This document shows positions 1-5,093 of a stretch of DNA of 5,219 nucleotides, one piece after another (the first letter of the stretch is position 1; each line of letters starts with the position of its first letter). This DNA is from an uncultured Synergistales bacterium. Lineage in GTDB: Bacteria > Synergistota > Synergistia > Synergistales > Aminobacteriaceae. Location of the stretch: contig CAJORD010000080.1 of NCBI GenBank assembly GCA_905236605.1, forward strand, positions 1 to 5,219, given 5' to 3'. The position numbers were made by a program, and so were the translations under genes. Below the pieces are notes generated by a model. The model had not been told where the DNA came from. It made no database searches and saw only the letters and a list, made by a program, of their open reading frames with translations.

Positions 1-662
1 GGGTGAAGATGTTCGTAGCTCTTTCGATTGTAAGTTTCTTGGAACAAAATATAAGTTCCGATTCCGGCTTCTTTGAGTTTTTTGTAATTTTCGACGGTCG
101 TTGCGGCTATGTTGACGTTGACGCGGCGAATATCTCCGTTCTTGTGATGGACGCTGTAAATCGTTTTGATACTTTCTAAAATATATTCGATCGGATTGTT
201 CACGGGGTCTTCGCCGGCTTCGATAGCTAAGCGTTTGTGGCCCATGTCCTGCAACGCGATGACTTCGGCGCGAATTTCTTCCTGCGTTAATTTTTTTCGC
301 GGAATAGTTTTGTTCTTTGTGTGGTACGGACAATATAAGCAGCCGTTTATGCAATAATTCGAGAGATACAGCGGCGCGAATAATACAATCCTGTTGCCAT
401 AGAACGCAAGTTTAATTTCTTCAGCGACTTTGTAAATTTTTTCGATTAGTGCGGGGTCTTCGCACGCGAGCAACACAGACGCTTCACGATGAGTAAGGCC
501 TGAACAAGTGCAGCCGTGTTCGTTAAATTTGGGTCGCGCTTTTTCGAGAAGTGAATTAATTAAAGCGACGTCATTTTTGTGGGCTTCTGCGTAAATCAGA
601 GTGTCAAGGATTTCTTCGTGATTAATAAAATCGTCAGCATGTGGTGAAGCTGGATTATACAT
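1..662 (-). CDS. hydG: [FeFe]-hydrogenase H-cluster maturase HydG (3' end missing)
   Basis: HydG is a cytoplasmic radical-SAM tyrosine lyase that cleaves tyrosine and supplies the CO and CN ligands of the [FeFe]-hydrogenase H-cluster. The window holds 220 complete codons, a little under half of the roughly 470 residues usual for the family; the C-terminal part lies beyond position 1. The radical-SAM cluster motif CX3CX2C is intact as CINGCLYC (C104, C108, C111) and follows the family block FAPLYLSNYC. Downstream stretches KKLTQEEIRAEVIALQDMGH, EAGEDPVNNPIEYI, RRVNVNIAATTVENY and ILFQETY are typical of HydG and separate it from the related ThiH. C51 and C53 (GCTC) are two further cysteines near the N-terminus. 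The ATG at 660-662 is chosen because GGAGGG lies 10 nt upstream. The gene follows the rhodanese gene on the same strand after 92 bp and has its own promoter candidate. The identification is from remembered family sequence, not a search. Confidence 0.93.
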   Translation of the reverse strand, partial: MYNPASPHADDFINHEEILDTLIYAEAHKNDVALINSLLEKARPKFNEHGCTCSGLTHREASVLLACEDPALIEKIYKVAEEIKLAFYGNRIVLFAPLYLSNYCINGCLYCPYHTKNKTIPRKKLTQEEIRAEVIALQDMGHKRLAIEAGEDPVNNPIEYILESIKTIYSVHHKNGDIRRVNVNIAATTVENYKKLKEAGIGTYILFQETYNRKSYEHLH

Positions 663-672
663 AATAATTTTA

Positions 673-678
673 CCCTCC
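673..678 (-). promoter_or_regulatory. Ribosome binding site of hydG
   Basis: GGAGGG on the minus strand, 10 nt before the hydG ATG. It is a strong Shine-Dalgarno match and fixes the start codon. Confidence 0.75.
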
Positions 679-736
679 GTTCTTGTGAGTCAGAAAATTA
701 AAATAAAGTTTCTTTCTCGTCAGAAAAATTTTTAGA

Positions 737-745
737 ATTATAGCA
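737..745 (-). promoter_or_regulatory. Extended -10 promoter candidate for hydG
   Basis: On the minus strand the sequence TGCTATAAT combines a consensus -10 hexamer (737-742) with the TGn extension. It lies in the 92-bp gap after the rhodanese stop codon. No good -35 hexamer stands at 16-18 bp, which is tolerable for an extended -10 promoter. Transcription would start near 730 and give a leader of about 68 nt. The -10 also sits in a 6-bp inverted repeat, AATTAT/ATAATT (736-741 with 751-756). No terminator is seen between the rhodanese gene and hydG, so read-through from upstream is also possible. Confidence 0.45.
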
Positions 746-754
746 CGCGCATAA

Positions 755-1330
755 TTATTTCATTGTCTTGCTGCTGAGATTGAGTTCATAAATATACTTA
801 TCCGAATAATACGGCTCGTCGTGATCTTCAGGTAGCAATCTATTTTGAGGCCTTGAAATCCAATCTCGAACGCTGCCGCGATAATTCTTTATTCGTGATG
901 GCGAAAAATTAAATCGACGCACCAAATTATCCGCGAACCGCGTAGATAGTCCTCCGGTGTTGCAATATAAAATTATCGTTTTGTCTTTCGTTACGCCGAC
1001 TTTTGCAAGAGCAGCCGACGCGGCCGCGACATTAAGATCTGCAAGCGGGAAATTAATTGCGCTTGGGATATGGCCGCCGGGAACTCCCTCAAATGGCGGG
1101 ACTTTCAGATGTGAGAACGGTGCGCGGCCTTCATAAATGTCTTCTTCGCGAACGTCAAGCAAAACGAAACCGGGTTCATCTTTGTGAGACATTACGTAAA
1201 TCATATCGACATCTTGAACATGAGGCTCAAAGTGCGAATAGAGCATAGTAACAGCAAAGACCAAAGAAAAAACTACGGGCGCAACAATGTCTAGCGGAGG
1301 ATATTTTTTTAACTTTAACTGAATGTCCAT
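755..1330 (-). CDS. Membrane-anchored single-domain rhodanese-like protein
   Basis: A 191-residue protein with one rhodanese (sulfurtransferase) domain behind an N-terminal membrane segment. Residues 1-11 are short and lysine-rich; about 12-31 form a hydrophobic helix without a lipobox cysteine. By the positive-inside rule the domain should face outside the cytoplasm. The domain covers about 42-163: LLDVRE (57-62), GHIPSAINFP (86-95) and the active-site strand ILYC with C123, the only cysteine. The loop is CNTGGLS, so L128 stands where many rhodaneses have arginine (CxxGxR). About 16 extra residues (near 69-84) separate the DVRE and GHIP blocks, which are normally close. The catalytic cysteine suggests an active persulfide-forming enzyme, but the sulfur donor and acceptor cannot be read from sequence. 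The ATG at 1328-1330 is preceded by AAGGA at 11 nt. It is divergent from miaA and is followed by hydG on the same strand. Confidence 0.85.
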   Translation of the reverse strand: MDIQLKLKKYPPLDIVAPVVFSLVFAVTMLYSHFEPHVQDVDMIYVMSHKDEPGFVLLDVREEDIYEGRAPFSHLKVPPFEGVPGGHIPSAINFPLADLNVAAASAALAKVGVTKDKTIILYCNTGGLSTRFADNLVRRFNFSPSRIKNYRGSVRDWISRPQNRLLPEDHDEPYYSDKYIYELNLSSKTMK

Positions 1331-1375
1331 GAACTTCAGCGTCCTTTTTCAATTTTTATTTTGTGAATTGTGTTA

Positions 1376-1381
1376 ATTATA
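1376..1381 (-). promoter_or_regulatory. -10 candidate for the rhodanese gene
   Basis: TATAAT on the minus strand, about 46 nt upstream of the rhodanese ATG, with no convincing -35. It is immediately beside the -35 of the divergent miaA promoter, so the two promoters would overlap if both are real. The AT-rich background makes chance matches likely. Confidence 0.35.
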
Positions 1382-1384
1382 CAC

Positions 1385-1411
1385 TTGCAAAAAATAAAAT
1401 TATGCTATAAT
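1385..1411 (+). promoter_or_regulatory. Sigma70-type promoter candidate for miaA-ispH-rpsA
   Basis: TTGCAA (1385-1390) and TATAAT (1406-1411) are separated by 15 bp, slightly short. The TG at 1403-1404 makes an extended -10 (TGCTATAAT) that can compensate. Transcription would start near 1418, giving a leader of about 58 nt that is very AT-rich and shows no riboswitch or stable hairpin. The -10 lies in a near-perfect palindrome, AATTAT-GCT-ATAATT (1398-1412). The remainder of the 146-bp divergent region holds only the rhodanese -10 candidate and the ribosome binding sites. Confidence 0.55.
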
Positions 1412-1476
1412 TCCGACGGTTTTATTATTTTATTTTAATTTTTTATTATTACGCTTTAAGAGGTCGTTAGGATTTA

Positions 1477-2424
1477 ATGAATCGGCAGCCAGTGGTTGCT
1501 TTAATCGGAGCTACCGCCGTCGGAAAAACGGCATTAAGTATCTCAATCGCAGAAAAATTAAAAGCTGAAATTATTTCGGTGGACTCGCGCCAGGTTTATA
1601 GATACATGGACATTGGGACCGATAAAATTTCGCTCTCTTTTCGACGTGAAATTCCTCACCACATGATCGACATAGCAGACCCAGACGAGAAATTTACTGT
1701 CTCTGATTTCGCTGAGAAAACTTCGCAGACCGTTCGACGAATCATCGAACGCGATAAAATTCCTTTGTTTGTGGGCGGCACTCCGTTTTATTACAACGCG
1801 CTTTTTCATGCGTCATTAAATTCGGAGCTTCCTTCAGACGAAAATGTCCGCGAAAAATATGAAACTCTCGCGAATTCTCAAGGGGCAGAACTTCTTCATA
1901 TGCGGCTTGAACAAGTCGATCCTGTTTCAGCCGAACGACTTCACAAAAACGACGTCAAACGAGTTACCCGTGCGCTTGAAATTTTTGACCTCACGGGCAA
2001 AGCAGCTTCGGAAATTTTCAAGACCGGCGAAAAACGCGATTATGGCTTCGACATTTTATATATTGGCTTATCGCGTCCGCGTGAAGAATTATTTTCGCGA
2101 ATTGCAATTAGACTCGACGAAGAATTTTCATCAGGTTTCCCCGAAGAAGTCGAATGGCTTTTGAAAAACGGCTTCGACGATAGATTTAATCCGCTTAAAG
2201 GGCTGGGCTATCGTGAGCTTATCGAATATCATCGCGGGAAATTAAAACTTAATGAAGCTCTCGAGGCGTCTATCTCACGAACAAAAGCATTTTGTCGGCG
2301 TCAACAAACTTGGTTCAAAAAATTTTCTCCGGCGGTGTGGTTTGACGTTTCAGAATCGAATCACGAGACCGAAATTTTGAATCTCATTCAGCGACATTTG
2401 AACGGCGAGGACGTTTCACAATGA
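1477..2424 (+). CDS. miaA: tRNA dimethylallyltransferase MiaA
   Basis: MiaA transfers the dimethylallyl group of DMAPP to N6 of A37 in tRNAs that read codons starting with U, giving i6A. The product has 315 residues, close to E. coli MiaA (316). Visible family features are the P-loop GATAVGKT (11-18), the catalytic and substrate motif DSRQVYRYMDIGT (36-48), the HHMID block (61-65), VGGT (99-102), HKNDVKRVTRALE (156-168), GLGYRELIEY (242-251) and the C-terminal RRQQTWFKK block (274-282). Residue 103 is proline where the family often has glycine (GGTG), an apparently minor variant. The ATG at 1477 is preceded by AAGAGGT at 12 nt and AGGA at 4 nt. It starts 7 residues before the first conserved strand, as expected. 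The stop codon overlaps the ispH start as ATGA, suggesting translational coupling. MiaA's substrate DMAPP is a product of IspH, encoded next. Confidence 0.97.
   Translation: MNRQPVVALIGATAVGKTALSISIAEKLKAEIISVDSRQVYRYMDIGTDKISLSFRREIPHHMIDIADPDEKFTVSDFAEKTSQTVRRIIERDKIPLFVGGTPFYYNALFHASLNSELPSDENVREKYETLANSQGAELLHMRLEQVDPVSAERLHKNDVKRVTRALEIFDLTGKAASEIFKTGEKRDYGFDILYIGLSRPREELFSRIAIRLDEEFSSGFPEEVEWLLKNGFDDRFNPLKGLGYRELIEYHRGKLKLNEALEASISRTKAFCRRQQTWFKKFSPAVWFDVSESNHETEILNLIQRHLNGEDVSQ
2407..2411 (+). promoter_or_regulatory. Ribosome binding site of ispH inside miaA
   Basis: GAGGA lies 9 nt before the ispH ATG, within the last codons of miaA. With the 4-bp ATGA overlap it supports reinitiation or coupled translation, and it supports the ATG at 2421 rather than the ATG four codons later. 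Confidence 0.65.
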
Positions 2425-3275
2425 AAATTATTATGGCTGAACACGCCGGCTTCTGTTTCGGAGTTAAACGAGCCGTTGACGCAATCGAGAACGCTCTCAA
2501 AAATTCAAAAGAAGTCTGGACTATAGGACTTCCGATTCATAACCCGCAAGAAGTCGCGAGGCTTGAAAATTTAGGTTTGAGAGTTGCGAACGATGAAAGC
2601 GAAATCCCGACGGGCGCAGAAGTTTTAATTCGTGCACATGGCGAGCCGTTAGACGTAATCGAAAGACTTCAGGCACGTGATGTCAAAGTTCAAGATATGA
2701 CGTGTCCGTTTGTGAAGAAAGCTCAAGAACTTGCGGCCCAAATGAGCAAAGAAGATTATCACGTTGTTTTATTGGGCGACAAGAATCACCCGGAAATTAA
2801 AGGCATCTTGGGACACGTCGCTAATAATTCAAATGCCGAAGTCGTAGCTAACGAAGACGAAGCCGAAAAAATTTCTCGTCATTCAAAAATCGCTTTAATC
2901 TCACAAACGACGCAACGCGAAGAACGGTTAGCGAACGTCGCCGGGATTCTCACGCGAAAATCTTCACAGCTTCACGTCTGTAACACAATTTGCAAAGCTA
3001 CAGGCGAACGTCAAGACGCTGTTCGCGAACTTGTTACGGCTCACGACGTTGACGGCGTTGTCTTAATTGGCGGCCGTGCGAGTGCAAACACTGGCAAATT
3101 ACGCGACATCATTAAGGCTCATAATATTGAAGTCCTTTGGATAGAGGACGAAAACGAAATTGAATCAAATTTAGATTGGTTCAAAAATAAAAACACGATT
3201 GGTATAGCCGCTGGAGCAAGTACTCCGGCATGGCTTATCGATAAAATAAAACAGCAAGTAGGAGTTAGGAGTTAG
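2421..3275 (+). CDS. ispH: 4-hydroxy-3-methylbut-2-enyl diphosphate reductase IspH
   Basis: IspH is the last enzyme of the MEP pathway; it reduces HMBPP to IPP and DMAPP using a [4Fe-4S] cluster. The 284 residues match the short form common in Bacillota. The cluster ligands C12 (GFCFGV), C95 (MTCPFV) and C191 (NTICKAT) are present. The diphosphate-binding histidines H40, H73 (RAHG) and H123 are also present, with E125 in the HPE motif that donates protons, the SQTT motif (161-164), the GGRASANTGKL block (217-227) and GASTP (265-269). C12 at its family-standard position confirms the start. The last codons (GVRS and the TAG stop) lie in a heptad repeat array that continues into the intergenic gap, so the natural C-terminus may have been altered by the repeat. 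In several Bacillota IspH is fused to S1 in one protein; here S1 is a separate reading frame 88 bp downstream. Confidence 0.97.
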   Translation: MKIIMAEHAGFCFGVKRAVDAIENALKNSKEVWTIGLPIHNPQEVARLENLGLRVANDESEIPTGAEVLIRAHGEPLDVIERLQARDVKVQDMTCPFVKKAQELAAQMSKEDYHVVLLGDKNHPEIKGILGHVANNSNAEVVANEDEAEKISRHSKIALISQTTQREERLANVAGILTRKSSQLHVCNTICKATGERQDAVRELVTAHDVDGVVLIGGRASANTGKLRDIIKAHNIEVLWIEDENEIESNLDWFKNKNTIGIAAGASTPAWLIDKIKQQVGVRS

Positions 3276-3335
3276 GGGTTAGGAAGTATGATGAAAACAA
3301 TAAGAAACTTCCTACTTCTTACTTTCTATTTCCTA
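3259..3335 (+). repeat. Heptad repeat hairpin between ispH and rpsA
   Basis: The left arm (3259-3287) is four tandem degenerate heptads: GGAGTTA, GGAGTTA, GGGGTTA, GGAAGTA, starting at 3261. The right arm (3307-3335) is an inverted version of similar heptads. The arms pair over 29 positions with a 19-nt loop: 20 Watson-Crick pairs, 6 G-U pairs and 3 mismatches. The mismatches (3279/3315, 3272/3322, 3265/3329) are spaced exactly 7 nt apart. The innermost 8 bp (TAGGAAGT/ACTTCCTA) are perfect. No T-tract follows, so it is not an intrinsic terminator. It could be a REP- or MITE-like repeat, an RNA-stability or processing element, or a structure that controls access to the rpsA leader. Function is inference; the structure is read directly from the sequence. 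Confidence 0.8.
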
Positions 3336-3345
3336 ACTAAAATTC

Positions 3346-3351
3346 AGGGGG
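3346..3351 (+). promoter_or_regulatory. Ribosome binding site of rpsA
   Basis: AGGGGG ends 12 nt before the rpsA ATG, a rather long spacing. It is the only purine-rich site between the hairpin and the start, and no alternative in-frame start codon lies between them. It begins 10 nt after the hairpin's right arm, so folding could affect ribosome access. Confidence 0.55.
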
Positions 3352-3363
3352 TATCCATCAATA

Positions 3364-5010
3364 ATGGATCAGCAGGAAGTATTTGAACAGCAGCAAGAAG
3401 CAACACAGGCAGCAGCGCAAGATTCACAGCCCGTTCAGACCGAACAGGCACAGGCAACGGAACGAGAGCCCGAAACGATGCAGGAAGCTCTTGATAAGTA
3501 CGGCGACAACGTACATTTACGCCGCGGCGAAATCAAGACCGGCACTGTCATCAGCAAGAGCGAAAACGGTTTCCTCGTTGACATCGGTTTCAAGTGCGAA
3601 GGCGTTCTGCCCATGAAGGAATACACGAATCATTCACTCGTTGAAACAGAACCGGAACCCAAACCCGGCGATCAGATTGAAGTCGAAGTCGTCAGCGTTC
3701 GCGACGGTGAAGAAGCGCAGTTGCTGCTTAGCCGCTGGAGGCATGAATTTGAAAAGCGTTGGGACAAACTCGAAGCCGCTATCGCTCAAGACCAAGTTGT
3801 AACCGTCAAGGGACTTAGCAGAGTTAAAGGCGGACTTATGGTTGAGTTCTGCGGGCTTGAGGGTTTTATACCGATTTCCCACTTGACGATGGCCGGCAAA
3901 GGCGCAAATCCTTCAAACTTCGTTGGCCAAAATATCAAAGTCAAAGTTCTTGACCACGATAAACGCAAACATCGTTTAGTTTTCTCACGTCGTGAGCTCC
4001 TCGAAGCGGCAGAGAATGAACGCAAAGCGAAATTTTACGAGCGCGTTCATGAGGGCGACGTCCTTGAAGGCGAAGTCAGCAGCTTAACCGATTTTGGCGT
4101 TTTCGTGAACCTTGGTGAGATGGACGGACTTGTTCACTTGACCGAAATCACTTGGAAACGAAATTTCAAAATCCGCGACATGTTCAAGAAGGGCGACAAA
4201 GTTACGGTCAAAGTAACCGCCATCGACAAAGAGAAAGACAGAATCTCTTTGAGCATTAAGCAAGTAGCCGGCGATCCTTGGGACACAGTCAGCGAACGAA
4301 TCCATAAAGGCGACGTTTTCAAAGGCACAGTAACGAACTTAACAGAGTTCGGCGCGTTCGTTGAGCTTGAGCCGGGTATCGAAGGTCTTGTTCACGTTGG
4401 CGACATCAGCTGGGCAAGAATCAAGAAGCCGCGCGACGTTCTCAAGAAAGGCCAAGAGCTTGACGTTCTCGTCCTTGACATTGACCTCGAAAAGAAACGA
4501 ATCAGCCTCGGCAGCAAACAACTTCATGACCCGTGGAGCGACGCTGACAAGCGTTATCTGCCCGGACAGGACATTAAAGTCAAAGTCGTAAGGCTCGCTG
4601 ACTTCGGAGCATTCGTCGAAGTTGAAGAAGGCGTGGAAGCGCTTATTCATATCTCGCAGCTTAGCCGCAAGCGCGTTGACAAGCCTGCCGACGTTCTCAA
4701 AGAGGGCGACGAAATCACAACACGCGTTCTTGAAGTCAATCCCGAGCAGCGCAGAATGAGACTTTCTCTCGCAGCCCTTGAGCCTGAACCAGAGCCGGAG
4801 CCGGTTGTCGTTCCAGAAGAGAAAGAGCAGCGTAAGCCCGAGCAGAAGCCGGAACGTTCAGAGCGTGGCGAACGTCAGGAACGTCGCGAGCGCAAAGGCA
4901 AATCCCGCGCAAGAACGATTAAAGAGTCCGGCGGCTATGAAGATGACGGAGAAGTACTTGAGTACAATCCTTTCGCCGAAGCCTTCAAAGACGCAGACTG
5001 GAACAATTAA
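3364..5010 (+). CDS. rpsA: 30S ribosomal protein S1 (five S1 repeats)
   Basis: S1 binds mRNA on the 30S subunit and helps it unfold and dock structured leaders. The 548 residues contain an acidic, glutamine-rich N-terminal extension (1-50) and five S1 OB-fold repeats at about 54-124, 141-209, 229-300, 315-386 and 399-471. Repeats 3-5 carry the canonical pattern (DFGVFV / EFGAFV / DFGAFV, then GLVHLTEI / GLVHVGDI / ALIHISQL, then DRISLSIK / KRISLGSK). Repeats 1 and 2 are more divergent, as in E. coli S1, where they contact the ribosome. E. coli has six repeats, so one is absent. The tail (472-548) is low complexity: a Glu-Pro run (EPEPEPEP), an Arg/Lys/Glu-rich stretch (488-517), then an acidic end, EYNPFAEAFKDADW. 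By eye, codon use leans more to AAG and GGC than in its neighbours, as expected for a highly expressed gene. No strong separate promoter is visible (weak TATGAT at 3287-3292). Confidence 0.95.
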   Translation: MDQQEVFEQQQEATQAAAQDSQPVQTEQAQATEREPETMQEALDKYGDNVHLRRGEIKTGTVISKSENGFLVDIGFKCEGVLPMKEYTNHSLVETEPEPKPGDQIEVEVVSVRDGEEAQLLLSRWRHEFEKRWDKLEAAIAQDQVVTVKGLSRVKGGLMVEFCGLEGFIPISHLTMAGKGANPSNFVGQNIKVKVLDHDKRKHRLVFSRRELLEAAENERKAKFYERVHEGDVLEGEVSSLTDFGVFVNLGEMDGLVHLTEITWKRNFKIRDMFKKGDKVTVKVTAIDKEKDRISLSIKQVAGDPWDTVSERIHKGDVFKGTVTNLTEFGAFVELEPGIEGLVHVGDISWARIKKPRDVLKKGQELDVLVLDIDLEKKRISLGSKQLHDPWSDADKRYLPGQDIKVKVVRLADFGAFVEVEEGVEALIHISQLSRKRVDKPADVLKEGDEITTRVLEVNPEQRRMRLSLAALEPEPEPEPVVVPEEKEQRKPEQKPERSERGERQERRERKGKSRARTIKESGGYEDDGEVLEYNPFAEAFKDADWNN

Positions 5011-5045
5011 TTAAGAATTAAGATTGAGGAGTTAGGAATTAAAAG
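5011..5045 (+). repeat. Second heptad repeat array after rpsA
   Basis: Five consecutive degenerate heptads start at the base after the rpsA stop: TTAAGAA, TTAAGAT, TGAGGAG, TTAGGAA, TTAAAAG. They match the same TTAGGAR-like theme as the array at 3259-3287, and AGGAGTTAGGA (11 nt) is identical in both (3260-3270 and 5027-5037). Part of the array forms the 5' arm and loop of the terminator. Confidence 0.6.
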
Positions 5046-5065
5046 CCTGATTCCTCATTTTTTTT
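5025..5065 (+). terminator. Rho-independent terminator of rpsA
   Basis: TGAGGAGTTAGG (5025-5036) pairs with CCTGATTCCTCA (5046-5057) over 12 bp, including two G-U wobbles, with a 9-nt loop and eight T residues (5058-5065) directly after. It lies 15 bp past the rpsA stop codon and should end the miaA-ispH-rpsA transcript. Confidence 0.88.
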
Positions 5066-5093
5066 ATAAATTTTTCAAAGGAGATTTTGAATT

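Noticed and set aside
166..357. Plus-strand 63-residue reading frame inside hydG
   Set aside because: It lies opposite the HydG radical-SAM region, where the minus-strand frame matches the family over 220 codons; a shadow of that gene.
1..662. ThiH (thiamine biosynthesis tyrosine lyase) as an alternative to HydG
   Set aside because: The blocks around the CX3CX2C motif and EAGEDPVNNPIEYI follow HydG, and no thiamine genes are adjacent.
1057..1248. Plus-strand 63-residue reading frame inside the rhodanese gene
   Set aside because: It is antisense to a well-supported rhodanese domain, has no recognisable protein features and no convincing ribosome binding site.
3259..3288. Tandem repeats read as a CRISPR or a protein-coding repeat
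   Set aside because: The units are 7 nt, contiguous, without spacers, and stop codons occur within the array.
3259..3335. Hairpin read as an intrinsic terminator between ispH and rpsA
   Set aside because: The stem is followed by AACTAAAATTCAGG with no T-tract, so it does not fit a rho-independent terminator.
3383..5014. Several frames of 63-103 residues on both strands inside rpsA, such as 4339-4650 minus and 4778-5014 plus
   Set aside because: All lie within the S1 repeats or tail, show no family features and follow from the codon bias of rpsA.
5065..5070. TATAAA as a -10 box for the nitroreductase gene
   Set aside because: It would start transcription at about the ribosome binding site, has no -35 partner, and is the end of the terminator T-tract in AT-rich sequence.
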